The notes under the pieces were generated by a model, which was given only the letters and a program-made list of their open reading frames with translations, was not told where the DNA came from and made no database searches. Positions 54,890 through 62,922 of a stretch of 64,000 bases of DNA are shown here, one piece after another. The position numbers were made by a program, and so were the translations under genes. Numbering within the stretch: position 1 is the stretch's first letter; every line of letters begins with the position of its first letter. The stretch covers positions 1 through 64,000 of the forward strand of contig NZ_QGDV01000011.1 of assembly GCF_003149025.1 (NCBI RefSeq), written 5' to 3'. The stretch comes from Rathayibacter iranicus NCPPB 2253 = VKM Ac-1602 (GTDB lineage Bacteria > Actinomycetota > Actinomycetes > Actinomycetales > Microbacteriaceae).

Positions 54890-55903
54890 ATGGCATCTCG
54901 CGAGTCCGGACAGGGGGGTGAGTCGGCCTTCGTGGGCGGTAGCCCATTTAGCGGGGATCAGCGGGCCGACCGGCGATTGGAGGCGTCGGGAGACGATCCC
55001 GCCGCCGCCTCCGCGGTGTACTCCCAGGCATACGGCGGAGGAGAATTCCGCGTCGCCCCGGCGCAGCACGACTTCTCGTACCGCTATGCCGTGCGCGGCA
55101 GCGAGCGCGTCACTCTGCGCACCTCCGACTGCTCCGGATCGCTCATCGGCCGCGTGCCGAATCTGCGCGAGTACGTCGTCGGTTGGTTCCGGGCCGGCGG
55201 CGGACGGCTGGACTTGCCGCCGTTCTCGCGCTCGGGTGCGCTTTCGATGCCATTCCTCTTGCCGGCGGAGCGGCACTTCGCGCTCGAGTTCGAGCCGCAC
55301 CGGCTGAACCTGATCCACTTCGCGCCCGAGTTCCTCGAGGATGTCGCGACGGAGATGCATACGGGCCCCCGTCAGCCGGTCTCGTTCGATTACCGAGCCG
55401 ACGCGGACCCCTGCGTCCTGGCGCGTTGGCAAGCCGCGGTCTCTACCGCGACTGCCGCGCTGGCGACGGCGACGATCACTCCGCTCGTGCGCTTCACCGC
55501 CGAACTGGACCTCGCCCGCGCGCTTCTCCTCCTGTTCCCGTGGCGGGCATGGGAGGTGCCGGCCGCGCTGCGCCGACCCTCCGGCTCCCGCACTCGGGCG
55601 GCATTGGATTTTCTCCAGCATCACGCGCACGAACCGATCACCCCGGCCGACGCCGCGCGCGCTGCCGGGCTGCACACTCGCACCCTGCAGCAGGCGACGA
55701 AGCGGCATCTCGGAGTGTCGCCCTCGGTTTATCTGCGCGATATTCGCCTCGACCGTGCCCACTCTGATCTCGCGGCGGGGGACCCCTGCTCGACGACGGT
55801 CGCCGCCGTCGCGCGCGAGTGGGGCTTCGGCAACCTCGGCCGGTTCGCGAGCGCCTATCGCCTGCGGTTCGACGAAAAGCCGAGCCAAACGCTTCGACGC
55901 TGA
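54890..55903 (+). CDS. AraC-family regulator 1
   Basis: A 337-residue regulator. The C-terminal HTH is clear: EPITPADAARAAGLHTRTLQ (about 246-265), PSVYLRDIRLDRAHSDL and the second HTH with VAREWGFGNLGRFASAYRLRF. The N-terminal two-thirds is a ligand-sensing domain of the AraC_binding_2 type with no clear ligand. It starts seven bases after CtaG-like and may be in the same operon. Confidence 0.9.
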   Translation: MASRESGQGGESAFVGGSPFSGDQRADRRLEASGDDPAAASAVYSQAYGGGEFRVAPAQHDFSYRYAVRGSERVTLRTSDCSGSLIGRVPNLREYVVGWFRAGGGRLDLPPFSRSGALSMPFLLPAERHFALEFEPHRLNLIHFAPEFLEDVATEMHTGPRQPVSFDYRADADPCVLARWQAAVSTATAALATATITPLVRFTAELDLARALLLLFPWRAWEVPAALRRPSGSRTRAALDFLQHHAHEPITPADAARAAGLHTRTLQQATKRHLGVSPSVYLRDIRLDRAHSDLAAGDPCSTTVAAVAREWGFGNLGRFASAYRLRFDEKPSQTLRR

Positions 55904-55922
55904 CCGCACGCGGTCCGGATCC

Positions 55923-56273
55923 TCACACCCACTGCGTTCCGGAGCCCTCCTCGAGGCCGGCCTGCCGATCCAGAACTTGGTTCTCCGTGCCGGTACCAGT
56001 GGGATCGGCGAGATCATCCGCGAAGGCGATGTCGGCGAGATCTTCGATGGACAAATGGGAGTCGAACATGGCCGCGTATTCGCCGAGCCGGTAAATCCGG
56101 CCGAGCACCGGACCCTCAGGGCGCTCCCGATAGAGGACGACTGCAGCGCCGTCCGCGTCTTCTGCGCCGCGAACCCAGACGAGGGTCGCTGCTCGGGGAT
56201 CGCGCCCGTCGTTCACGCGGGCGCGAATCCGTTCGAGGAACCGGGACACTTGAGGTGAGCACACGGTAATCAC
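55923..56273 (-). CDS. Hypothetical protein
   Basis: A 116-residue protein with no recognised domain: a short beta-rich central part (ATLVWVRGAEDADGAAVVLYR, PVLGRIYRLGEYAAMF) and an acidic C-terminal half (SIEDLADIAFADDLADP). It starts three bases after the stop of the decayed low-GC gene on the same strand and may have been its partner. Codon use is GC-rich, unlike that neighbour. Confidence 0.6.
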   Translation of the reverse strand: MITVCSPQVSRFLERIRARVNDGRDPRAATLVWVRGAEDADGAAVVLYRERPEGPVLGRIYRLGEYAAMFDSHLSIEDLADIAFADDLADPTGTGTENQVLDRQAGLEEGSGTQWV

Positions 56274-56276
56274 CCC

Positions 56277-56823
56277 TTATTCATCGCCGTGCAGGGGGGT
56301 GTAGCTCATTTCGACGGAGCTGTTGTCAGTCGGCGCGTCGTCAACCGAGCTTGTCGAAGCGGCAGAATCCGCGAAAGCGGAGTTAACCCAGTCGGGACAA
56401 TCACCTGCCTTATTCTCGTTGAGACAGTAGCTTGTCTTGACACCCAACGTCCCATTTATCTCTACACCGTAGTAGGTCTCAACATACTCGAATGCCATCA
56501 CGAGCCGCACGGGCACACTCTCAGTATAGATGCATTTTCCGTCAGTACACACTTTCTTATTTGCATATGCCTCATACAGAGCATCCGAGCCTTGAAAGGT
56601 TGCCCCCTTCGGATTATTCGACACAAAACGAAGGGTTTGAAATTTGTGAAGATTATGCTTGGTCTGGATTTTCACCCAACCAAAACCATTATTTCCATTC
56701 CCGCCCCTGATCGGACGAACAACGTTCGCTTCTCCGAGTTCTTCCATTGGGAGACGATCGTACTTCCGTTACCGTCGGTCGCGGTAGCTGGCGGAGCGAT
56801 ATTCTAGATTTCGTGGCTTGCAC
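56277..56823 (-). pseudogene. Decayed low-GC secreted-protein-like gene
   Basis: The good ribosome-binding site AAGGAGG precedes GTG 56823, but that frame stops after about 43 codons. A second frame reads naturally as NIAPPATATDGNGSTIVSQW and on to LFVRSG, then a third (the ORF starting at 56747) continues GNGNNGFGWVKIQTKHNL to the end. Joining these needs two frameshifts, near 56800 and 56710. GC content is visibly lower than the flanks, suggesting transfer. Family not recognised; the last frame has 4 Cys. Confidence 0.55.
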
Positions 56824-56990
56824 GCTAGTCCTCCTTAGTTAGCTTTTCACTGACGAAACTCTAGTCAGGTTGACGAGCATTAAATCAAGGTGGCGCGGAA
56901 AAAAGCAGGAAGGTACGCAGCACACACATGTTCGACATGTGAGGCTTTGCGCTCCGCGCTTGCAGTCGTTTATCCGGCCCACGTGCGCCC

Positions 56991-57908
56991 TCACTCCTGC
57001 TGGGCGCGGTTGCGCAGCGCCGCGCGCAGGCTTCGGGAGCTGCGGAATCCGGTGCGGCCGGCGACGTCCTCCCAGTCGAGAAGGTGGGTGGACCGGCCGG
57101 CAGCCAGACGTCGCACGACGAGCAGTCGCGCCCGCTCGATCTCGGCGCGCGGAGTGGATCCGGCTGCGGCGAACGCCTCGAAGAGCCGGCGCTCCGAGAT
57201 GGAGACGAGGGAGGCGAGGGCGGCGACCGTCAGCGCCTGGTCGGTGCAGCGCTCGTGGATGATCCGCCTGGCCTGCCGGACGATATCCGCCTCTGCCCGC
57301 GACGTCATCACCGCTGAACGGCCTGCCTCGAGAAGAGTCCCCGCCGTGATCGCCTCCAGGGCCAGCATCCAGAGATGCCAGCCTGGGCCGGCTGTGGGGA
57401 ACGCGGAGAGAAAGGCGTTGCTGCTCGCGACCAGGAACCGCGTCGATCCGGTCGCCGGCAGTGGAAGCGCTTCCCAGAGGCCAGAGAGTTCGAAGCGCCG
57501 CTCGAAGTCCTCGCCGAGCGCGATCTCTATCGTCCCGGTCGATCCGAGGGTCTCGAGCGTCGCTCCGATGCCCGCTCGACGCAGGTAGCCCTCGCCCTTC
57601 TCGAGGGTGAACTGGGCAGGACCGGCCGCCACCGCCAGGCTGCCCTCGAGAACGAGGGTGATTGTCAGGTTGTCCACCGCGTCGTGATCCCGGGTTTGCA
57701 GCTGGGAGAAGGAGTGCCACATCCGCGCGACCGTCATTCCGTCCGAGCGGACGACGTCTGCGAACACGCGGCCCACGGGCGGGTCCTCGACGACGTCGAA
57801 ACCGTTCGCGTGCAGCCAACTCGCGGCGGCTCGGCCGGTCGCTCCCACACCCCGTTCGATCACCACCCCGTTCGTGCTCTGGGCGGCCCCCTCACGCGCA
57901 CGGTGCAT
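56991..57908 (-). CDS. AraC-family regulator 2
   Basis: A 305-residue AraC-type regulator: N-terminal sensing domain (1-190) and C-terminal HTH with QALTVAALASLVSISERRLF (about 224-243) and the degenerate second helix WEDVAGRTGFRSSRSLRAAL. The ATG at 57908 lies in the downstream copy (in transcript order) of a 35-base tandem repeat that also carries the GGAG ribosome-binding site. Targets unknown. Confidence 0.85.
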   Translation of the reverse strand: MHRAREGAAQSTNGVVIERGVGATGRAAASWLHANGFDVVEDPPVGRVFADVVRSDGMTVARMWHSFSQLQTRDHDAVDNLTITLVLEGSLAVAAGPAQFTLEKGEGYLRRAGIGATLETLGSTGTIEIALGEDFERRFELSGLWEALPLPATGSTRFLVASSNAFLSAFPTAGPGWHLWMLALEAITAGTLLEAGRSAVMTSRAEADIVRQARRIIHERCTDQALTVAALASLVSISERRLFEAFAAAGSTPRAEIERARLLVVRRLAAGRSTHLLDWEDVAGRTGFRSSRSLRAALRNRAQQE

Positions 57909-57960
57909 CTCTTCTCCTACTTCTTCTCACGCGCACGGTGGATCTCTTCTCCTACTTCTT
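57891..57960. repeat. 35-base tandem duplication over the AraC-2 start
   Basis: 57891-57925 and 57926-57960 are 35-base direct repeats with one mismatch. Read on the minus strand, each has GTAGGAGAAGAG; the copy next to the gene continues ATGCACC (the start codon), the upstream copy ATCCACC. The mismatch removes the start codon from one copy. Confidence 0.9.
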
Positions 57961-58014
57961 CTTCTTGTCGCGGAGTGACCCTAGGAGACCGAAATTGGAG
58001 GATTCGAGGCTTGA

Positions 58015-58130
58015 ACGCTTTTCTGCGGATAATGCGACGAGAAGCTGCGGAAGCGCCGTGCGGGGAGCTGCTTGAGCAGCACTGTTGCTGAGTGCCTGCG
58101 CAGAGAACGCCCGGGCCAGGGGCCGGCGAT
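58015..58130 (+). promoter_or_regulatory. Duplicated leader, copy 1
   Basis: This stretch upstream of the Tat-exported protein aligns without gaps to a stretch upstream of its truncated copy (about 58985-59105). It includes the shared GCACTGTTGCTGAG and AACGCTT/GACGCTT. It may hold the promoter or 5' untranslated element of both genes. Confidence 0.5.
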
Positions 58131-58167
58131 ACCTCCGGTCCATTCCTTCACTCCCCAAGGAGACGCA

Positions 58168-58845
58168 ATGACTCATGACCACACCGGCCCAACGAAGGAC
58201 ATTGTCCTCGGCGACGGCTGGAGTATCGAAGACAATTCGGCCGCGAATCCCGGCCGACGTACGCTCGTCTCGGCCGCGATCTGGACCGTGCCCGCGGTGG
58301 GCGTGGCGATCGCCACTCCGGCGGCGGCTGCGTCCGGCTCTGGGGCCGCCGCGAACGCGCAGCCGGCGAGGGCGGATCTGCGGATCACCTACGTCGCCTG
58401 GAATGCGCAGGGCGGGCAGCAGGACGTCCCGGCCGACGGCACATTCCACGCGGACAACGGCCTCTTCGTTCACGCTAAGGTGATCAACGACGGCCCGGAT
58501 ACCATTACAGGCGTCAGGGCCTCCCTCACCCTCCCGCACTACAGTATCCAAATGAATTCCGCCCGCCCGCACTTTCCCGTCTCTGGAAACGGCTGGGACT
58601 ACGTCATCGATTACCTGGACACCGGCGACAACCGTAGGTGGGTGTTCGTCTTCCAAAACGCTTCGCAGAAACTCGCGCCCGGTCAAACCGCTGAGATTGT
58701 TATCAATTTCTGGACAATTCCTGACGCCGGCCGCACCGAGGACGGGATCAAACCCTTCGTCCTCTTTGGACCGACTAACGCAGAGGACACCAACTCTGGG
58801 AACAACGGCAAGCTGACGGATAACAGCTTTAACGTGCACACCTGA
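58168..58845 (+). CDS. Tat-exported beta-rich protein of unknown function
   Basis: A 225-residue protein: cytoplasmic-looking N-terminus (about 1-28, TKDIVLGDGWSIEDNSAANP), then GRRTLVSAAIWTVPAVGVAI as a twin-arginine-like signal, and a secreted domain (about 70-225) resembling a CARDB/DUF11 immunoglobulin-like fold (VINDGPDTITGVRASLTLP, FVFQNASQKLAPGQTAEI). AAGGAG precedes ATG 58168. A partial copy follows 300 bases downstream. Surface role inferred. Confidence 0.75.
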   Translation: MTHDHTGPTKDIVLGDGWSIEDNSAANPGRRTLVSAAIWTVPAVGVAIATPAAAASGSGAAANAQPARADLRITYVAWNAQGGQQDVPADGTFHADNGLFVHAKVINDGPDTITGVRASLTLPHYSIQMNSARPHFPVSGNGWDYVIDYLDTGDNRRWVFVFQNASQKLAPGQTAEIVINFWTIPDAGRTEDGIKPFVLFGPTNAEDTNSGNNGKLTDNSFNVHT

Positions 58846-58859
58846 TTCGACGCATCATG

Positions 58860-58888
58860 AGAGAGGCCCCGTGCGGCGGGGCCTCTCT
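58860..58888 (+). terminator. Terminator of the Tat-exported protein gene
   Basis: AGAGAGGCCCC (58860-58870) pairs perfectly with GGGGCCTCTCT (58878-58888) around a 7-base loop, 14 bases past the stop codon. Confidence 0.88.
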
Positions 58889-59141
58889 GCGTACACCCGT
58901 GGTCTGCCTTTGTCATGCGCGTGGTCCTTCCTCGTCGCCCTGCTAAAGCGACCATAAGAGACGTGAGTGCAATAAATCCAGAGGCAGACGCTTGTGTGCA
59001 GAAGCGGTGACGAGAAAGTGCGGAGGCACCGCGCAGGAGGCCTCGGCCGCTGCACTGTTGCTGAGCGCACGTGCAGAAAATGGCCGGCGCGCGGCATCCG
59101 CGGGCGACTCCCGTCCATCTCTGATTTCCCGAGGAGAAGCA

Positions 59142-59330
59142 GTGACTGACAATTTCATCGGCCCGACGAAGGACATCATCCTCGGTGACGGCTGGAGCAT
59201 CGAAGACCCGTCGGCCGCGAATCCCGGCCGACGCACGCTCGTCGCCGCCACCACATGGACCGTCCCCGCGATGGGAATCGAAAGCGGCACCGCAAGGAGC
59301 GCGGACGACAGTTCCGCCGTGCCCACCTGA
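59142..59330 (+). pseudogene. Truncated copy of the Tat-exported protein
   Basis: A 62-codon reading frame from GTG 59142 (GAGGAG upstream) whose first about 40 residues closely match the full-length neighbour (TKDIILGDGWSIEDPSAANP, GRRTLVAATTWTVPA), then diverges and stops at 59330 without the secreted domain. Its leader matches that of copy 1. It is either a remnant of a tandem duplication or a stand-alone signal-bearing peptide; remnant is more likely. The next 173 bases to Asp23 hold nothing else. Confidence 0.7.
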
Positions 59331-59503
59331 TCGGGCATTCGTGCGTGCACGCAACTGGCCGGGAAGCGCATCCGACGTCGGTCTTTCCTGCACCTTGGCT
59401 GAATCACCGGGACGACCGGGACTCGCGCCGCGTCCTGATGATGTGCCACGGATTGTGAGCACCGCGGCCTCGCAGGCCTCGCCCTCAGCCAAAGGAGAAA
59501 GCC

Positions 59504-59932
59504 ATGACCACCACCGCCCCGTCCGCTCAGCACGGCACCGCCACCTCCGTCGGCAAGAACACGATCGCCGACGGGGTCGTCGAGAAGGTCGCCGGCATCG
59601 CGGCCCGTGAGGTGCCGGGTGTGCACGACCTCGGCAACGGAGCCGCCCGCGCTCTCGGCGCAATCCGTCACGCGATCAACGCGCAAGACCGCGGCCAGGG
59701 CATCTCGGTCGAGGTCGGCGAGAAGCAGGTCGCGGCCGACGTCACAGTTGTCGCAGAGTACCCGGTCGCGTTGCAGACGCTTGCCGGCAATATCCGTTCC
59801 GCTGTGTCCGAAGCCATCTCTTCGGTCGTTGGCATGGAGGCGTCCGAAGTGAATGTGACTGTGTCCGACGTGCACATTCCCGCGGATGATGCGGACGACA
59901 CGGAGGACGAGTCCGAGAGCCGCGTCCAGTGA
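59504..59932 (+). CDS. Asp23/Gls24 family protein 1
   Basis: A 142-residue alkaline-shock/Gls24 family protein: TIADGVVEKVAGIAAREVPGVHDLG (about 20-44), DVTVVAEYPVALQTLAGNIRSAV and an acidic C-terminal tail. The family has roles in envelope stress. First gene of a three-gene operon with GTGA overlaps to the next. AAAGGAG lies upstream. Confidence 0.92.
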   Translation: MTTTAPSAQHGTATSVGKNTIADGVVEKVAGIAAREVPGVHDLGNGAARALGAIRHAINAQDRGQGISVEVGEKQVAADVTVVAEYPVALQTLAGNIRSAVSEAISSVVGMEASEVNVTVSDVHIPADDADDTEDESESRVQ

Positions 59933-60243
59933 CGTCGTCCCTGCTCGGCCGTCGCGCGCAGCGTTCCTGGAGTGCGGAGGCTGCCGTGATCGTGCTCGCC
60001 GCTGTGCTCCTCCTCCTGTTCGCATGGCTCAGTACGGAGGCGGTGCTCGCGCTCGTGGCGCAGCCCGTTCTCCTCGTGGCTCCGCAGGATGGAGCGTCGG
60101 CCGTGCTCGGCGCGGCTGCCACCCCTATCGCGCTGACCGCCGCGGCGGGCGCCGTGGCCGCGCTGATCGGGCTGGTCCTGATCGTCGTGTCGTTCTCACC
60201 GATCAGCCGTGCACGCCCCGCCGCTGCTCGCGGGCGCGCGTGA
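59929..60243 (+). CDS. Small two-helix membrane protein of the Asp23 operon
   Basis: A 104-residue protein with two hydrophobic segments (about 18-42 and 63-90) and basic ends. It overlaps both Asp23 genes by four bases, the position of membrane anchors such as AmaP in Firmicutes Asp23 operons; an anchor role is inferred. Confidence 0.75.
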   Translation: MTSSLLGRRAQRSWSAEAAVIVLAAVLLLLFAWLSTEAVLALVAQPVLLVAPQDGASAVLGAAATPIALTAAAGAVAALIGLVLIVVSFSPISRARPAAARGRA

Positions 60244-60620
60244 TAGAGAACAGGGGAGGAGCGGCGGCGACCGAGAGCCGGGTCGCCGTTGCCGCGGCCG
60301 CGAGCGCTGAGCGCGTCCCGGGCGTCCACCACCTCGGCGGCGCCATGGCCCGCGAGTTCGACCGCGCCGCCCGCCACGTGCTGGGGACGAGCACACGGCC
60401 CGGAGTGACGGTCGCGGCGACCGCCGACGACATCACCGTCGATATCGACCTCGTCGTCGAGTACCCGCATCCGGTGCGCGACGTACTGGATGCCGTGCGC
60501 GAGCAGGTGCAGCGTGTCGCGGAGCCGGTCGCCGGAACCTGCGTTATCGTCAACGTCGCAGCGACCGACATTCACGGGCCGTTCGATACGGTCGAGAGTG
60601 CCCGAGATTCCGCTGGGTGA
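60240..60620 (+). CDS. Asp23/Gls24 family protein 2
   Basis: A 126-residue second Asp23-like protein: AVAAAASAERVPGVHHLGGAM (about 17-37), VTVAATADDITVDIDLVVEY and PVRDVLDAVREQVQRVAEPV match the first copy's layout. GTG 60240 overlaps the membrane protein's stop; the frame is open further up but in other-gene sequence. Confidence 0.85.
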   Translation: MIENRGGAAATESRVAVAAAASAERVPGVHHLGGAMAREFDRAARHVLGTSTRPGVTVAATADDITVDIDLVVEYPHPVRDVLDAVREQVQRVAEPVAGTCVIVNVAATDIHGPFDTVESARDSAG

Positions 60621-60638
60621 GCCGATAGCGTTGCCCGG

Positions 60639-60950
60639 ATGAGCTCCGACTACCTCCGCGCCTACGGCGATCAGCTGCGCTCCGATGCGGAGACGCCGAG
60701 CGCCGTCTCCGTCACCCGGACGCCGACACCGAGTCGATCATGATCGGCCCCGTCGAGGCACTGCTGTCTGAGATGAGCGCGATGATCGACGCCGCATTCA
60801 GCGAGGACACTGACGTCGCTCTCGCCGACGCGCGGGTAGCGTGGCTCTCGCGCGGCGGCGGTATGGAGTCGTGGGTCGCCGAAGTCGACGGCCGGATGGT
60901 GGCGGGCGGGCGGGCGGGCTGCGCACGACTCGTCCAGAGACTTAGCTCGG
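60639..60950 (+). pseudogene. Decayed GNAT acetyltransferase
   Basis: MSSDYLRAYGDQLRSDAETP begins a GNAT-like N-terminus but stops after about 34 codons. A second frame from about 60715 continues with ALADARVAWLSRGGGMESWV and VDGRMVAGGR, typical of actinobacterial GNAT proteins, then breaks off before the acetyl-CoA motif. Frameshifted and truncated. Confidence 0.5.
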
Positions 60951-61364
60951 CGAGGAGATCTCGAGCGCAATGTTGTCGGGATCCCGGAACTCCAGGATGC
61001 TCTGCGGGCCGGTGTCCTTGATGGGCTTGTGTGCGATGCCGAGCGCGTCGAGTGCCTCCGCCGCAGAGTTTAGGGCAGCCAGGTCGGCGACGGCGAAGCT
61101 CACGTGGTCGAGTCCCACGCGGTCCTCATCGAAGCTGTCTGCCGCGGCGGCGACGGGGCGCAGTCCGAGCAGTCCGCCGGGGAACTGGTAGATCACCCCG
61201 CCGAAGAGGAACGCGAGCTGCTCCTTCTGCTCCTCGGGAGCATCCTCCCCAGGCGCCTCGAAGGCGACGTCGAACCCGAAGACGGAGTCGTAGAAAGCGC
61301 GTGAGACCGTGATGTCGCGGACGGTCAGGCGGACGTGGGCGTAGTCGACAGCGGGAATCGGCAC
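60942..61364 (-). CDS. VOC-family (glyoxalase-like) protein 1
   Basis: A 140-residue VOC protein with paired beta-alpha-beta-beta-beta modules: DYAHVRLTVRDITVSRAFYD at the start, GLDHVSFAVADLAALNSAAE and SILEFRDPDNIALEI at the end (His and Glu as metal-ligand candidates). GTG 61364 has AAGGAAG upstream; the open frame reaches 61451. Substrate unknown. Confidence 0.85.
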   Translation of the reverse strand: MPIPAVDYAHVRLTVRDITVSRAFYDSVFGFDVAFEAPGEDAPEEQKEQLAFLFGGVIYQFPGGLLGLRPVAAAADSFDEDRVGLDHVSFAVADLAALNSAAEALDALGIAHKPIKDTGPQSILEFRDPDNIALEISSPS

Positions 61365-61535
61365 AGTCTTCCTTCCATGTTCCTTCTCTGTGGTGTGCTG
61401 GTAATTCGGAGCGGTCCGCGCAAAAGAATTCTCTGCCGAGGGAACCCTCAACCATCGAGGGAGCCCCGGATAGCGGGTCCCCTCGACGGGGTTCCCCCGC
61501 TGGATGGCGGACGGAGCTGGCCGTCTCGCGGAGGC

Positions 61536-61646
61536 TCAGCCGGACGGGTTCTCGACGGGGTCGCCCTCGGGGTCGGTCGCCGTCTCGGGGTCGACGTGCT
61601 CGGGGTCGGTGGTCTGCGGGTCCTCGGGAGTGTTCTTTTCAGTCAT
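61536..61646 (-). CDS. Small acidic Pro-rich protein (36 residues)
   Basis: A 36-residue frame on the minus strand, MTEKNTPEDPQTTDPEHVDP and on to ENPSG, with AAGGAGG placed six to seven bases before the ATG. It is very acidic (11 Asp/Glu) and has repeated TDPE/DPE units. A nested palindrome at 61441-61495 (GGAACCC/GGGTTCC outer, TCGAGGG/CCCTCGA inner) downstream could terminate it. Function unknown; it is too short for standard ORF calling. Confidence 0.6.
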   Translation of the reverse strand: MTEKNTPEDPQTTDPEHVDPETATDPEGDPVENPSG

Positions 61647-61831
61647 CGGATCCTCCTTGTCGCTGAATGCGGAACGTACGGAATTTCGACACTACGATGC
61701 CCGCCCGCCCCCACGCACCCGGGTTGACTCCGCCCTCCCCGCCCTCCCCTCGCGAGATGCCGCAAGGGCTGGAGGCACGCGCCCTCGATTCGTAGGGTTA
61801 TCGCACCTGAGACGAGGAGCAGCAGCGCCAC

Positions 61832-62098
61832 ATGATGATCCGCACCACTGTCACCATCGAGGGCAAGGCCTACGGTCTCTCGCAAGGGACCGATGTCGAT
61901 GGTCTCAAGCGCTCGGCGACCGAGGCGACACAGGCAGGCGGTGGCTTGATCGACTTCGTCATCGTCGGAAACCGGCGGGTCAGCGCCCTCATCTCGACCG
62001 GAGTACCGGTGATCTTCGAGGAGGTCGAGGTGCCGCACGACGACCGGGACACCGGCGACCTCCACAAACCGTGGGACGATGTCGACTACCTCGACTGA
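61832..62098 (+). CDS. Small hypothetical protein
   Basis: An 88-residue protein with alternating strands (RTTVTIEGKAYGLSQGTDV, LIDFVIVGNRRVSALISTGV) and an acidic end (VPHDDRDTGDLHKPWDDVDYLD). GAGGAG lies about 13 bases before the start; a second ATG follows directly. No family recognised. Confidence 0.65.
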   Translation: MMIRTTVTIEGKAYGLSQGTDVDGLKRSATEATQAGGGLIDFVIVGNRRVSALISTGVPVIFEEVEVPHDDRDTGDLHKPWDDVDYLD

Positions 62099-62222
62099 CC
62101 TGATCCTCCCGCCGTCATTGGACGGTCGGGCACCAGACGTCTGAGGGGCGCCGCAGGCTGGACCCGGCGTCCCTCGGGCACCCGGGGTGCTCTCAGGCCC
62201 CGCCGCGACGACTCCGCCGCAA

Positions 62223-62756
62223 CTACTCCGACCAGTGGCTGAGCTCGGCCAGCTCGCCCGCTACGAGCGTCTGCGCGGCGGAGGCGAGTGCCGTCTGCAC
62301 ACGCTCCATCGGGATGCTCAGCAGCTCCGCTATGGCGTCGACGTCGTGCCCGCCGGTGTGTCGCAGCAGCCAGCACTGGCGTTCGATCGTCGGCAGGGCG
62401 TGCAGGCGGCGGTGGAATCCGGAGCGCAGCAGGTCGTTCTCACCCAGCACGGGAGGAGCCGACTCGGTCTGCTCGGGTGTGCCGCGTTGAAGGCTGACCC
62501 GGCCGATCTCGGTGCGGGCGAGATCCAGTGCGCCTTTCTCGTCCAGGCCCTGAGGCCGGCCGGTTCGCAGGGTGACGGCGGCGTGGCGCAGGGCTGCCGT
62601 GGCCGCGGCGTCAGAGAGGGTCAGGCGGTACGCGTAGGCGTAGAGCCCGGTCCCGCGGTTCTCGAGGACGTTCCCGGCCAACAGGTCGCAGTGCCGTTGC
62701 CCCTTCAGGGCGACGGGCCTCTCCTCTGCGGTCACGTCCTCTGCGGTCACGGTCAC
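62223..62756 (-). CDS. Sigma-70-like (ECF-type, degenerate) protein
   Basis: A 177-residue protein that resembles an ECF sigma factor: a region 2-like helix near LYAYAYRLTLSDAAATAALR, and a region 4-like HTH near LHALPTIERQCWLLRHTGG through DVDAIAELLSIPMERVQTAL. The middle is shortened and region 2 is poorly conserved, so core-binding ability is uncertain. GGAG lies just before GTG 62756. It may regulate the nearby Asp23 operon. Confidence 0.65.
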   Translation of the reverse strand: MTVTAEDVTAEERPVALKGQRHCDLLAGNVLENRGTGLYAYAYRLTLSDAAATAALRHAAVTLRTGRPQGLDEKGALDLARTEIGRVSLQRGTPEQTESAPPVLGENDLLRSGFHRRLHALPTIERQCWLLRHTGGHDVDAIAELLSIPMERVQTALASAAQTLVAGELAELSHWSE

Positions 62757-62922
62757 TCCTTGGCGTTGCGCGGCCCGGTCCGAATCCGCGTTGCAGCCGA
62801 TGCTAGGACGGTGAGAACGCCCGTTCTACCCTTGACTTCTTGGGATGCGTGCTGATTCGGTGCATGAAGGCGCTCTTTCGACGGGTCTCTCCCGACAGGT
62901 GTCGCGAAGGAGCGGAGTTCTC

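Noticed and set aside
54218-56017. A 599-codon minus-strand frame opposite CtaG and AraC-1
   Set aside because: Arg/Gln/Glu-rich shadow; the plus-strand genes carry conserved domains.
57952-58839. A 295-codon minus-strand frame over the Tat-exported gene
   Set aside because: Antisense to a gene with a good ribosome-binding site. Similarity between its end and the matching region near 59 kb reflects DNA duplication of the leader.
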